Source: CAVOJV01 sp963696325
GTDB taxonomy: Bacteria; Pseudomonadota; Gammaproteobacteria; Competibacterales; Competibacteraceae
Direction of reading: 5' to 3'
Assembly: GCA_963696325.1 (NCBI GenBank)
Contig: CAVOJV010000006.1
Location: forward strand, 124,001 to 188,000
Length of the DNA: 64,000 bases
Positions 37,252-48,427 of this stretch are shown here, piece after piece. The stretch's first letter is position 1. Every line of letters begins with the position of its first letter. The notes under the pieces are model-generated. The model searched no databases. It saw nothing but the letters and a program-made list of their open reading frames with translations, and was not told the DNA's origin. The position numbers were made by a program, and so were the translations under genes.

Positions 37252-38253
37252 ATGCGCCGACAATTAATTGCCACTGACAAACCATTTGGATACGCTGGCT
37301 TCGCCTTCGCGATCGGACTCCAGGCTGGCAGCCTACCGGCACGAGACGCACGAGCCATATTTGTGAATTTGATCATCTTGCTGGTTATCTTGTTGGGATT
37401 AGCCGGCATAGCTACGTATTTCTATACGCTTTACTTTAAGAAAGGGGCGTTCTTTGAGGTCAATGGCGTGCGGCTATATTATGTCGAGGCTGGGCAGGGA
37501 ACGCCGGTGATCCTGGTGCATGGACTGGCCGCCGAACATGTGGGCAACTGGATGCTCCCGCGGGTATTCCAGAGGTTGTCCAAGAAGTATCGCGTCATCG
37601 CGTTGGACATCCGCGGCCACGGCAAGAGCGATAGACCGTATGACCCCGCGCAATACGGGCTGGAGATGGTGGATGATGTCGTCCGGCTGATGGATCACCT
37701 CGGGATCGCGAAGGCGCATGTGGTGGGGTATTCGCTGGGCGGATTTATCACGCTGAAGCTCGCGCTGAAACACCCGCAGCGGCTGTTGTCCGCCGCGCCC
37801 TGTGGGGCGGGATGGACTGCCAACCCGGTGGAAGAGCTCAAGCTGCTATACAACCTGTCGGAGGACTTGGCGCAGGGGCGCGGTATCACGGCTCTCTTAA
37901 AGTGGTTGCAGGTGCCGAACAAGCCACTTTCCGTCCCGGTCCTGTGGTTTATCAATCGTATGACGTGCGCGCTCAACGACATGAAGGCGCTGTCATGCCT
38001 GCTGCGCAAAGTGCCGCTGCTCGTGGCAACGGAAAGCGAAGTGCAGGGTAACGTCGTGCCGTGCCTGGCCATCGTGGGGGGAAACGACCACATGAAGCTC
38101 TTCGCGCAGCAGTTGGCGGGCGCGATGCCGAACCTGGAGTTGTTGGTTCTCCCGCGGTGTGATCACATCACGACGCTGCTAAGCCGAAAGACCGTGCCTG
38201 CGTTGATGGCGTTCCTGGATCGGCACACGCCGGAAGAAATCCACGCGCACTGA
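37252..38253 (+). CDS. alpha/beta hydrolase with N-terminal membrane anchor
   Basis: An intact protein of up to 333 residues. A GTG at 37363 (VNLIILLVILLGLAG) would start directly with a transmembrane anchor and is as likely as the ATG at 37252. The hydrolase part shows oxyanion HGLAAEHVGNW, DIRGHGKSDRP, nucleophile elbow VGYSLGGF and the late His in RCDHITTLLS. Substrate unknown. It is one of the few genes in this region with no frameshift. Confidence 0.85.
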   Translation: MRRQLIATDKPFGYAGFAFAIGLQAGSLPARDARAIFVNLIILLVILLGLAGIATYFYTLYFKKGAFFEVNGVRLYYVEAGQGTPVILVHGLAAEHVGNWMLPRVFQRLSKKYRVIALDIRGHGKSDRPYDPAQYGLEMVDDVVRLMDHLGIAKAHVVGYSLGGFITLKLALKHPQRLLSAAPCGAGWTANPVEELKLLYNLSEDLAQGRGITALLKWLQVPNKPLSVPVLWFINRMTCALNDMKALSCLLRKVPLLVATESEVQGNVVPCLAIVGGNDHMKLFAQQLAGAMPNLELLVLPRCDHITTLLSRKTVPALMAFLDRHTPEEIHAH

Positions 38254-38314
38254 TGCGCTGAGGACACGTCTTGGCGTTTGACTCCCCCTGCCCGTCTGGC
38301 AGCCTGCGGGCACA

Positions 38315-41300
38315 ATGAGTGCGGGACACAACACTCGCCTTGCCTTGCTGACGGCGATCGCCTTCCTCGCCCCGGTCGTCCCGGGTAAGACGTCGGAGTC
38401 GTCCCCAAGCTCCGGCACAAACCAATTGGCGCCTGCCCCTGCAACAAACCTCATTGCGTGGTGGAGCTTCGATGAGCCTTCCGGGGATGTCTGCAAGGAC
38501 GCCAGCGGCAACGGCCACGACGCTTCGCCGGAACCCGGCAGCGGCAAGGGTTTGGGTCGGGTGGAAGGACTGTTCGACCGCGCCCTGAGCCTTTCCGGGC
38601 CAGCATCTGCTCCGCGTGCCCGGGCGGCCGGACTTCCGGGGCCGCCAGAAGCTCTCCTTCAGCGCCTGGGTCAAGCCCGCCGGCTTCGACCCCTACAACG
38701 AGATCTTCCGCAAGGAAGACGGTGAGCAGCGCGTGCTCTTCTCGTTTCAGGAGAACGGCACCATCCTCTCGCTCGGCTTGAACATCGGCGGCTACGTCGA
38801 GTGCGATGCCAAGATGGATCCGCTCGAAGTGCTCGACGGCCAGTGGCATCACTGCGCCGCCACGTTCGATGGCGAGTGGATGCGGGTTTACCTGGACGGC
38901 CGCCGCATCGGCCAGCTAAACCGCCCGGGCACTCTCAGCGCGGGCGGCGCGGCGCCCGGGTGCATCGGCTCCGCCAGCGGCGGGCGAGTGTTTCCAGGGC
39001 GCGATGGATGACCTGCGCATCTACGGCGGAAGCCCTGGCGCCGGCGGACGTGCTCGCGCTCTACCGCAGCGGCCAGCCGGGCCTGGAGCGGTTCGCCCGC
39101 GAACGCGAGGAGCGGTTGGCCGCGGTCTATGCGCCGGGGACGTCGCTGGCCGAGACCCTCGCCCGCACTCGCGCGAAGCTCCTCGAGCAGCACCGCAGCA
39201 CCGACCGCGAAACTGTCGCCGCGGTGGCCGCCTGCGCCAAGCAGCGCCACCCGCAGGATTACGCCGATTTCGTGCGCGCAACCGGCCTCAAGCCGGCGGA
39301 TTACCTGCGAGCCACCAGCGCCAGCTACAACATTCGCGAAGCGGAACGTCTGCTCGATTTGCTCCTGGAATACAAGCCCCTCACCGACGCGCAGTGGCGG
39401 AAGCAGATCCGCCGCCGACTTGCAGCAGTGGCAGGCGAGCGAGGAGTGCCAAGAAGAAACTTGCCGACTTGAAAGCACGCGGCGACGCCGCCCAATGCTC
39501 CCCGGAGTGGCTGGAGCTGATGCTCGCCATCGGCCGCCAGGTGCAGCGCCGGCCGTACGTGCAGGAAGCCGTCGCGCCTTACGTGAGGCCCCGGACGCCG
39601 GAGACGCGCTCCCTCTCGAGCGACGAGGCGCGTGAAGCCCTGGAACGCGACTGGCTGCACCAGGCCGACCGGAAGCCCACGCCCGAGCGCATCCGGCAGG
39701 AGATCACCTGGGCGCGCGAGCTGGCCGAGCGCGCATTCGCACCGTCAACCCCGCCGGTCCCCTGCCCTCCTCGGCGCCGCGCACCGGCCCCCCGGACCTC
39801 ACGGCGGAGCTGGCTGAGCTCGCCGCCTTGGAGCAGCGCGCCTCGTCGCTTGCCGGCCCCGATCGCGGCCTTTATTTCCAGGTCCGCGAGGTCAAGCGCC
39901 GCATCGTGTTCCGCAACCCGCTGCTGGACTTCGACCAGGTGCTGTTCGTGGACATGCCGTTCCCGCAGGGCTCCGAGTGGCCGCACGAGACCCGGCATCG
40001 GCTCGGCTACATGGCGGTGCCGGGCGCGCGGCTGCTGGTGCTGGAAGGCCTCTCGCCCGACGGCAAGCTGCGCCAACTCATGCCCCAGGCGCCCCTGCAC
40101 GGCTCGTTCTGGCGGCCCGACCTCTCCTTCGACGGCCGCCGGGTCCTCGTCTGCTTCAAGCCGCACAACGAGAAATCGTTTCACCTCTACGAGATCAACG
40201 TCGACGGCACCGGCCTGCGGCAGCTCACCGACGGCCCGTTCGACGACCTGGATCCCGATCTACCTGCCCGACGAGCAGCACATCGTCTTCTCGCACCACG
40301 CGCGGCCACACCTACGTGCGCTGCATGCCGCCCACCAGCGCCTTCGTGCTGGCCCGCTGCGACCGCGACGGCGGCAACATCTATTTCATCTCCGCCAACA
40401 ACGAGCCGGATTACCTGCCCTCCGTCATGAACGACGGCCGCATCGTCTACACGCGCTGGGAATACACCGACAAACCGCTCTGGCGCGCCGCAGAAGCTCT
40501 GGACCGTCTATCCCGACGGCACGCAGGTGCAGCATGTTGTGGGGTAACCAGAGCGTCTGGCCGGACCTGCTCAAGGACGCCCGCGCCATCCCCGGCAGCC
40601 GGCGCGTGATGTTCACCGGCAGCGCCCACCACGACTGGTTCGCCGGCTCGGTCGGCATCATCGACCCCGACGCCGGCCTCAACTTCCCGCACGGCCTGAC
40701 CAAGGTCACCGCCGACGTCCCCTGGCCCGAATGCGGCAACGGCCCGGTGGATCCCGATCGAATCGCCCCGCTACCATCGCAGCGGCGAGTACACGGCCTA
40801 CTACTCGCCCTACCCGCTCAGCGAACAGGATTTCCTCGTCTCGGCCAATCGCGGCGGCAAGTTCGTGCTCTACCTGATGGACGTGGACGGCAACCGCGAG
40901 CTGATCTACGAAGGCGCCCACAACATCTTCCACGCGCTGCCCCTCAGGCCGCGCCCCAGACCGCCGGTGATGCCGGACGCGGTCGCCTGGCCCGTGGCCG
41001 ACAGAACGCTCCGCGCCCAAGGACGGCGTCATCTTCAGCGCCGACGTCTATCAGGGCGCGCCCGCTCGACTTGCGGGGCAAGGCGAAGTTCCTGCGCGTG
41101 CTCAGCATCGATCCCAAGACCTACACCTACTGGCACCAACGCCCTTACATCTCGACCGGGCCCGTCGTCTCCGGCGTGCAGTCCGAGGGCGTGAAGCGCG
41201 TGCTCGGCACGGTGCCCGATCGAAGCGGACGGCTCGGTGGCCTTCCAGGCGCCCGCCGGCATCTCGCTGCACTTCCAGTTGCTCGACGCCGAGCAGCGCG

Positions 41301-41989
41301 CCCTGCAGACCATGCGCAGCTTCGCCAACGTGATGCCGGGCGAATACCGCGGCTGCCTCGGCTGCCACGAACTCCACAGCACGCACCCCGCCACCGGCGC
41401 GACGCGCCCTGGCTCTCGCCCGGCCGCCGCAGCAAGATCACCCCGCCGCCGTGGACCGATGTCACCGTGAGCTACCCGCGCTACGTCCGGCCCGTGCTGG
41501 ACCAGTACTGCAGCAAGTGCCACACGGGCGAGGGCGAGGGACGCAAGAAGCTCGACCTCACCGCGCGCCCGGGTTCCTGGACTTCGACGAGACCTATTGG
41601 CTGTTCACCGGCCACCCCACCTGGGGGGCAGCCCTATCAGATGCCTGCCAAACCGCCCGCCCGGCTTGGGCATTGCGGATACGCTGATGGTCGAGGCTTA
41701 CGGCACCACCGATCCCGCGGCCTACGTCACGCCGCGAGCCGATGACGCGCCTTGTCCTACAAGAGCCGGCTGATCGAACTGGCCTCCAGCGGCAAGCACC
41801 ACGACGTCCGCGTGGATCCCGTGAGCCTGCTGCGCCTGATCCTGTGGGTGGACACGATGTGCCCCTATCGCGGCGACGAGGAGATCCGGGAGATCCCCGA
41901 CCCGGAGTTCCAGGGTGTGGACTGGCTGGCCGTGCGCCCCCTGCATCAAGACCGCCCCCCTGGTAGCTCGCCCCGGCCCGCTGAACTAA
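38315..41989 (+). pseudogene. HzsA-related multidomain protein with LamG and two haem motifs, heavily frameshifted
   Basis: Pieced together, a protein of about 1,200 residues: signal region, LamG domain (LIAWWSFDEPSGD to DDLRIYGG), a helical spacer, a beta-propeller-like part (RRIVFRNPLLDFDQVLFVD, DGPFDDLDP, YFISANNEPDYLPS, GSAHHDWFAGSVG) matching the HzsA-related family, then CLGCHE and CSKCHTGEG, two CxxCH haem-binding sites, ending LVARPGPLN at 41989. I count over twenty one-base shifts, most an extra C or G, some a missing base. No nonsense codon interrupts the right frames, so an intact gene with poor consensus is likely. Electron transfer role is inferred only. Confidence 0.72.
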
Positions 41990-42882
41990 TGCCTCTTCGC
42001 ATGAGTTCGCCATACGCCGAATACGAGCGCGCCTACGCCAGCCAGCAGTGCGGCAGACAAGACGATTATGAGCGTGGTCCCTGTCACGGGGTACTGTACC
42101 TGCCAAAGCTCAGCCTCACTGGCGCAAGACCCTCCGCTTTCAGGTAGTCAGACCAGAATCCCAAATCAGTCGTGCCGGTCAAAGTCACCTCTCGCACCTG
42201 CTTCGGCTCTGCGACGTAGCGGATGCTAGGTTTAGGCATTACCGAGCCATTCTCCACCCGTCAAACGCCAATCACTGTCCCCTGCTACGGGCAAGCATCT
42301 CGGCACTGCCACTGGAGCGCGGCTGGGGCCGGTTGCCCAAGTCTGGGCGACCTCTCCAAACCGCGCTCTTGTTGCCCCAAACTCCTCCAACCCTTCACCA
42401 GAGCCTCGCGCGGGCACCCCCGGAGCCTCCCGTAGCACCTCTGATCGGCGATCAGAGGTGCTACGGGGAGGCTCCGGCGAGGCTACGGCCCTATAAGCGT
42501 GCGATCGGGGCGAGCAGGGCATTCCATAGGAAACCGCAAAGAAACAGACAACTTGCACCACAAGTGCCTTAACTGCAGAAACTTAAGCGCACTTCATCGG
42601 ACCCTCACCAGGCCTGCACCAGACCCCCGCCAGACCTCCACCGGGAGCCCAAGGGCCGCACTGGGAGGGGCAACGCGCTTCGAGTCCCCATTCAAGCGAA
42701 GCATTGCCAAACACTTACGCGAGACTCTTCTGAGCGGCCTCGTGCCTCGACCGTTCCCCCGCCGGTGCAACGACGGCGTCCGGGGTGCTCAGCCACCCGC
42801 CTCGGGGGTATGGCTGCAGCCGAGCGCCCATTCTACATTCTGCATTCTTTCTTCTTCCTTCCCTATATCTTCCACGGCGCTC
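41990..42882. other. intergenic region with large palindrome and simple repeats
   Basis: No convincing gene. It holds the palindrome at 42420-42477 and a short run of ATTCTGCATTCT-type repeat near 42830-42860 that recurs at 52,050-52,150 and 52,340-52,375. Short frames here are rich in Pro, Arg and Ser and look non-coding. Confidence 0.5.
42420..42477. repeat. near-perfect 58-base palindrome
   Basis: Centre at 42448. The inner 39 bases (42429-42467) pair perfectly: CGTAGCACCTCTGATC on the left, GATCAGAGGTGCTACG on the right. Outer arms CCGGAGCC and GGCTCCGG pair after a one-base bulge. It could form a long hairpin in RNA or a cruciform. It is far from any gene end, so it may be a mobile miniature element rather than a terminator. 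Confidence 0.75.
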
Positions 42883-44152
42883 TCATCGGCTGCTTGATGA
42901 GGCATTGGCTTTGTCGTTGCCGACGAAGCGCTGCTTCTTGGAATCAAACTGCAGCGGGCTGCCGGTTTGCACGGCGATCTTGGCCAGGTTGACCAGCGTG
43001 CAGGAGCGGTGGCCGTTGATTTCGTTCAGGGCGAACTTCTGCCGGGTCTTGACCGCCTTGATGAAGTCCGTGAGCTTGCGGCTCGGGATCGGGCAGGTCG
43101 CTGTAGCTTCGCTTGCAGGTCGGGAATATCCGATTCGAAGTCCTTGAAGAGCTTGCCCTTCGGCCCGGCAGATGAACGCCGCGCCCTTCTCTTTGTTCTC
43201 TCCGTCGAGGATGATTTCGCAGCCGTCGGCATACTTCAGGGAGATCCGCCGCCAGGGCAGGACGGCGTCGGGATCCTGCGGAGCGGTATCGGCTTCGATC
43301 GTGGATCGGGCTTTCGTTATCCTTGCCCAGGATGTATTGCACCGGGATCGAGATAATGCTGGCCCATGTCGCCCAGCCCGCCGCCGTCGTAATCCCAATA
43401 GCCACGGAAGGTCGCGTGAACGCGGTGCGGGTGATACGGCTTCTTCGGGGCGGGCCCCAGCCAGAGGTCGTAGTCCAGTTCGGGAGGCACCGGTTGCGGC
43501 GTCAGGTCGGTGCGGCCGCACCATTGATTCTGCTTCCAATCGAATCCGGTCGTCCCGCCGAGCGTGACCTTGAGCGGCCAGCCCAGCAGTCCGTTCTGCA
43601 CGGTCTTCTTGATCGGGCTTCACGGGCACGCCCATGCCGTAGAAACCGCCCTCGAACCGGAACCAGGTATTGAGCCGGAAAATCCGCTTGTACTTGGCCA
43701 TCGCCGCTTTCACCGCTTCGCCCTCGGCGATGGTGCGGGACATGGGCTTCTCGCACCAGATGTCCTTGCCGGCCTTGGCGGCGGCAATGGAAATCAGCGC
43801 GTGCCAGTGCGGCGGCGTGGGGATATGGACGATGTCAATGTCCTTCCGGGCCAGGACCTCGCGAAAATCCCGATAGCCCTTCACATCGGGCCCGCCAGCC
43901 TTGAGCCGCGGCCTCCAGATGTTTCGCATCCACATCGCAAATCGCGAGCAGCTTGGAGGTGGGGTTGATGGCCTTGAGATGGCCCCGGCCCATGCCGCCC
44001 ACGCCGATCACCGCTTTGGTCGAGCGTCTCGCTGGGCGGAGTCTCCCCCGCTCTGCCCAGCACTCGCGCCGGGCACGAGGCTGACGGTAGCGAAGGCGGC
44101 AATGGAGGTTTTGAGAAATTCGCGGCGGGTAAACGGGTGGCATGTTATTCAT
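42883..44152 (-). pseudogene. Gfo/Idh/MocA family oxidoreductase with Tat signal, frameshifted
   Basis: The start at 44152 has GGAGG six bases before it. Correcting one extra C gives FTRREFLKTSIAAFATV, a twin-arginine signal, then the NAD site AVIGVGGMGRGHLKAI and VHIPTPPHWHALISI with WCEKPMSRT, typical of exported Gfo/Idh/MocA proteins of PVC bacteria. At least six shifts (near 44137, 43912, 43615, 43350, 43150, 43090) break it. The end ...SSSSR at 42883 lies in the correct final frame. These enzymes often oxidise sugars; substrate unknown. Confidence 0.78.
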
Positions 44153-44383
44153 AGACTTGCCTCCGTTTACCAGAAAGCGCCGTCGTAGGACCAGCGCAAA
44201 TGCTCGAAAGCTCAGGAGCGCGCATTGCCTTCCGGCACGGGCTGGATGTCTCGCTTCAGGCCATTCCCGGGCGTGGTGCACCAAAATCAAACATCTGTGC
44301 CACCGGCCTGCTGGTTTGTGCGCCGGACTTGGGCTGGCTCGGGTTGGCCCGGCAAATGCTCCGTGTCCAGTTCGTTGTGCAGT

Positions 44384-44833
44384 ATGAAGACTAAGCTCAA
44401 TTCAAGAACAAGTTCCGGGTTCACCCTCATCGAGTTGATGATCGTCGTGGGGATCATTGCCCTGCTGACCACGATTGCCGTCCCCAATCTCGCTCGCGCC
44501 CGCGATACGTCACGGTTGAACATGATTTACAGCAATTTGCGAGCGCTTGACGCCGCCAAGGACCAATGGGCAATTGACAACAATCAAGCCACCGGAACCC
44601 CGATAGCCGATACGAGCGTGCTGAGCGACTACTTCCGGAACGGCTTCCACGACGTGTTGAATGAGACTTACGTGCCAAATCCCATAGGCACCCGGTCTGA
44701 AGCCAACTTGCCGGCTGGTGTCGGCCTGGGACCGTTCGGCCCCGGTGCAGTCGATCCTTTCGCCATAGTTCAAGTCTTAAGCCCCCCTCGCAGCACCGCG
44801 AAGAGCAAAGCGGCGCAAACCGGAGCGCTGTAG
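44384..44833 (+). CDS. type II secretion/type IV pilin-like prepilin
   Basis: The start MKTKLNSRTSSGFTLIELM has a short leader, the prepilin peptidase site G-FTLIE and a hydrophobic N-terminal helix. The mature part (about 135 residues) contains AKDQWAIDNNQATG as in small DUF1559-like or GspG-like pseudopilins. The last 63 bases overlap the end of the NUDIX gene on the other strand, so the true stop may be earlier if a base is wrong. It belongs to an envelope or secretion system not otherwise seen here. Confidence 0.78.
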   Translation: MKTKLNSRTSSGFTLIELMIVVGIIALLTTIAVPNLARARDTSRLNMIYSNLRALDAAKDQWAIDNNQATGTPIADTSVLSDYFRNGFHDVLNETYVPNPIGTRSEANLPAGVGLGPFGPGAVDPFAIVQVLSPPRSTAKSKAAQTGAL

Positions 44834-45297
44834 AACTCCTTCTCCTCGATCAGCGCCCGAACTCCGCGTCCATAGAGCACCAGTTCCAGGCCCGCCTCGC
44901 GCTGAGCTTCCGCACCTGCCACTGGCCTGGCGTCGGGCGCGAGGAAACACCACATGCGATTAGTGAACCGCGCAACGGATGGGGAAAGCGTCGCCAGCGG
45001 CTTGAAGGTATCCGCTTCGTAACCCGTTTCCTCCAGCAGCTCCCGGCGGGCCGCCTGTTCCGGCGTCTCGCCCGGGTCAACGTGCCCGGCCGGCAGCTCG
45101 AGCGTCACCGCCGCTACGGGCACCCGAAACTGGCGCACCAGGAGAATTCGGTCTTGCGGAGTGACGGCCACAATGACCACAAAGTCGGTGCCTTGGATGA
45201 GGTAGTGCGGCTGGCCGCCGCCACTGGCTGGCTCGGTCAGGATTTGGAACCAGGGCGTGGTAAATACAGTTTCCCGGCCCCGGAATGGTTCGTTCAT
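44770..45297 (-). CDS. NUDIX hydrolase (ADP-ribose pyrophosphatase type)
   Basis: The protein starting MNEPFRGRETVFTTPWF (175 residues) carries a Nudix box from GHVDPGETPEQAARRELLEE to TGYE. Sequence before the box, ILLVRQFRVPVAAVTLELPAG, is typical of ADP-sugar hydrolases. The open frame extends to 45423, but the extra part overlaps the next gene and has no homology. It follows the nucleotidyltransferase and epimerase genes on the same strand and may act on sugar nucleotides. Intact. Confidence 0.85.
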   Translation of the reverse strand: MNEPFRGRETVFTTPWFQILTEPASGGGQPHYLIQGTDFVVIVAVTPQDRILLVRQFRVPVAAVTLELPAGHVDPGETPEQAARRELLEETGYEADTFKPLATLSPSVARFTNRMWCFLAPDARPVAGAEAQREAGLELVLYGRGVRALIEEKEFYSAPVCAALLFAVLRGGLKT

Positions 45298-45307
45298 AAC
45301 GTTCGCT

Positions 45308-46048
45308 TCAATCGCCAAATTGCGCGCGGTTTGCTTCGACAAACGACTCGGCCTGCCGCAGCGATTCGGGCGTGCCGATGTCCAGGAAAGGCGCCTCGAC
45401 CGCGCAGACTTTGAGCCAGACACCGCGCGCGATCAACTGCGGAAACACCTCCTGCTCGAAACTCAGCGGCAGCGTGCTGGGGAACTGCCGGACCAACGAG
45501 TCGCGCAGCAAATAGATGCCTGCGTTAATGACTCCCTTCCCGGGACGCTTCTCGGTGAAGCCTCGCAACTCACCGGCCGGGCCGATTGCCAGCGTGCCAT
45601 AGCGGGAGGCATCCGCCACCGAGCAACCAATGACCACGCCGGCAACTGCGGGGTCACTCAATTCAGCGGCGGCCAATGCCAGATCAGCGAAGACGAGAGA
45701 GTCGCCGTTCAACACCAGCCAGGCTTCGGGCTTCTCTCCGGAAAGGCGCGCGGCGTTCAGGAAGCCGCCCCCGGTGCCTAGTGGCTGGGTCTCGGCAAAG
45801 CATCGTGTGATAACCCCCGCCACCGGCTGAGGCCGGAAATGTTGCTCCACCACCTCGGCCAAATGGCCCGTGGAGAGCAGCACCTTCGGAATACCCTGCC
45901 GCGCCAGGCAGCGCACCACCCACTCCAGAAACGGCCTGCCCGCCACCGGCGCCATCGGCTTGGGAACGCCGGTCAGCAGATGCGCAACCCTCGTCCCGAA
46001 CCCGCCCGCCAGCACCACCGCCACCACCTGGCTCAGCTTCAGACTCAT
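45308..46048 (-). CDS. sugar-phosphate nucleotidyltransferase (HddC-like)
   Basis: A 246-residue enzyme with the nucleotide-binding start VVLAGGFGTRV and the lysine site GVPKPMAPVAGRPFLEWVV, then LVLNGDSLVF (metal Asp) and INAGIYLLRDS. It resembles D-glycero-D-manno-heptose 1-phosphate guanylyltransferases. It lies eight bases after the epimerase gene and ten before the NUDIX gene, forming a sugar-nucleotide unit. Intact. Confidence 0.87.
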   Translation of the reverse strand: MSLKLSQVVAVVLAGGFGTRVAHLLTGVPKPMAPVAGRPFLEWVVRCLARQGIPKVLLSTGHLAEVVEQHFRPQPVAGVITRCFAETQPLGTGGGFLNAARLSGEKPEAWLVLNGDSLVFADLALAAAELSDPAVAGVVIGCSVADASRYGTLAIGPAGELRGFTEKRPGKGVINAGIYLLRDSLVRQFPSTLPLSFEQEVFPQLIARGVWLKVCAVEAPFLDIGTPESLRQAESFVEANRAQFGD

Positions 46049-46056
46049 GCCCCAGC

Positions 46057-46990
46057 TCAGACGTTCGAATACAGGCTGTTTCGCAGGATCGTGAACCCTT
46101 TGATCAGTTCACGGATGCCACGGTCAAGGTCCCACTCCGGCTTGAAACCCGTCCCGGCGATCCGAGCGTTGGAGACAATGTAGTCCCGTTTGTCCGGGTC
46201 CTCCCCGATGGGCGCTTCCAGAAAGACGAACTTCGGCAGATGCTTCTGGATCACGGCGCAAAGTTCCAGCTTGGAGAGGTTCGCGTCGTCCAGCCCCACA
46301 TTGTAGGGCTTGCCCTTCATGGTCTCAAAGTTGTTGAGCGCGTGGACGAACACGCGCACCACATCGCGCACGTGGATGTAGTTGCGCTTGAAATGTCCCT
46401 CGAAGATCACCACCGCCCGGTCATTCACCGCCCGATGGACGAAATCATTGACCAGCAGGTCAATCCGCATCCGCGGCGATACGCCGAAGACGGTTGCCAG
46501 CCGGAAGCTGATGCTGTTCTCGCGCTGCAGGATGCTTTCCTCCGCCTGCACTTTGGTCACGCCGTAGAGCGAGATCGGCCGGAGCGGTGTTTCTTCCGTG
46601 CAGTGCTTGCCCTTCTCGCCGACGCCGTAGCCGCTGTTGGTCACCGGCATGATGATGCGCTGCGACGGGGCGGCGATGCGGCAGAGCATCGCCACCGCCT
46701 CGAAGTTGATCGTCCGGGCGGCCAGGGGGTCGCGGTCGCACAGCGGCGCCCCGACCAGCGCCGCCAGCGGGATGATCACGTCGGCCTGGGCGACCAGCTT
46801 CTTCATCAGGGCTTCGTCCCGGCAATCGCCCCGCACCACCTGGAACGTCGTCGTATTGGCAGCAGTCGGCGAGGCTGTTTTGCCGGAAAAGGAAGCTATC
46901 CACCACCGTCACCTCGTGCCCAAGAGCCAGCAGGGTGGGGGTGAGCACCGATCCAATATAGCCCGCGCCGCCTGTGATGAGAATCTTCAT
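46057..46990 (-). CDS. NAD-dependent epimerase/dehydratase, one frameshift
   Basis: Start MKILITGGAGYIGSVLTPTLL (SDR NAD site), then after a one-base shift near 46857 (an extra G after CCQY) the frame continues VVRGDCRDEALMKKL, the catalytic YGVTK and a C-terminal domain to 46057. Rebuilt length is about 310 residues, normal for extended SDR sugar epimerases. It lies upstream of the HddC-like enzyme; both probably make an activated surface sugar. Confidence 0.83.
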
Positions 46991-47018
46991 AGTTAAAGGG
47001 GCCAATAGGTAACGGGAG

Positions 47019-48221
47019 TCAGATTTCCTTGGCAACCAGATTCGAGATTTCCTCCCCAATGGCCAATGCCGCCGTGGCCGCGGGGCTGGGCGCGTTGAGC
47101 ACGTGCAGCGCCCGCGGGCGGTGCAGCAAGCAGAAGTCCTGCACCAGGCTGCCGTCCGGCGACATCGCCTGCGCGCGCACGCCCGCGCCGCCCGGCGCGA
47201 GGTCGTCCGCCCGAATCTCGGGCACCAGCCTCTGCAGCGATTCGCAGAACAGCCGCCGGCTGAAGGACCGCCGCAGCTCTTCCCAGCTCATGCGCTTGTG
47301 CTGCGCCAGAAAGCGCCACAAGCCCGGAAAAGGTCAGCGCATCCCAAAGGTCGGCGAGCTTGACATCGGTCTTGCGATAGCCCTCGCGGGCAAAGGCCAG
47401 CACCGCGTTCGGACCGGCCTCGATGCCGCCATGGATCAGCCGCGTGAAGTGCACGCCCAGGAACGGAAACTGGGGGTCGGGCACGGGGTAGATCAGGTTG
47501 CGCACCAGATGCTGCCGCTCGGGCCTGATCTTGTAGTATTCGCCGCGGAACGGCACGATGCGCACTTCCCGCTTCTCCCCTGCCAGCGTGCTCACCCGGT
47601 CGCAATGCAGGCCGGCACAGTTGATCACGAAGTCCGCCGTGTGATCCCCCGCCGTGGTCCCCACTCGCCACTCGCCGTTCTCGCAGTTGCAGCGCCGTAA
47701 CCTTTGCGCCCAGCACGACCGACCCGCCTTTGGCCTCGATCTCCTTCTGCAGCGCTTCGCACACTTTCTCGTAGTCCACAATGCCCTCCTGGGGCACGCG
47801 CAGCGCGGCCACGCCGCCCACGTGCGGCTCGATCTCGCGCATCTGCTCCCGATTGAGCAGACCGCAGCCCCTCCAGGCCGTTCTGGGTTCCGCGTTCGTG
47901 GAGGCTGCGCAGCCGGGGCACCTCGGATTCGTCCGCGGCGACGACCAGTTTGCCGCAGATTTCGTGCGGCACCGCGTGCTTCTGGCAAAAGGCCACCATC
48001 TCCCGGATGCCCGACACGGCCAGCCGCGCCTTGAGCGAGCCGGGCTTGTAGTACAGCCCGGCGTGCAGCACGCCGCTGTTGTGGCCGCTTTGGTGAGCGC
48101 AGACCTTGTCTTCCTTCTCCAGCACGGTCACGCGCGCCGAAGGACAACGCAGCGGCAGCTTGTGCGCCGTGGCCAGGCCCACCAGGCCGCCGCCGATGAT
48201 GATGACACGCTTGGATGACAA
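47019..48221 (-). pseudogene. FAD oxidoreductase, LhgO (L-2-hydroxyglutarate oxidase) type, frameshifted
   Basis: Start MSSKRVIIIGGGLVGLATAH, FAD site; HNSGVLHAGLYYKPGSLKA and PHEICGKLVVA follow. Further parts in other frames, VGGVAALRVPQEGIVDYEKV, FVINCAGLHCDRVS, and the end SPSPAATAALAIGEEISNLV, are all in the order of LhgO proteins. Shifts lie near 47870, 47690 and 47310. The rebuilt protein is about 400 residues. It would pass electrons from L-2-hydroxyglutarate or a similar acid to the membrane quinone pool. Confidence 0.82.
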
Positions 48222-48427
48222 AGTTTGCGTGCTTGTAATGCGAGTAACTCAACCCGTCAGTCCTGCCGCTGTCAAGGAGGGAGTGCGACAGGGACGAGTC
48301 CGATAGCGCGCCCAATCGAACCCATCAAGCCCCAGCACCAATAAGCTGGCACTAGAATAGAGGAACAATCGAGGGCATCCCGCGAGTTCCTGGCTTCTGC
48401 TTGGCTTGTGACGCCGATGCTGCCGGC

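Noticed and set aside
38315..41989. Programmed frameshifting in the HzsA-related gene
   Set aside because: Over twenty shifts in both directions without slippery heptamers cannot be explained by recoding.
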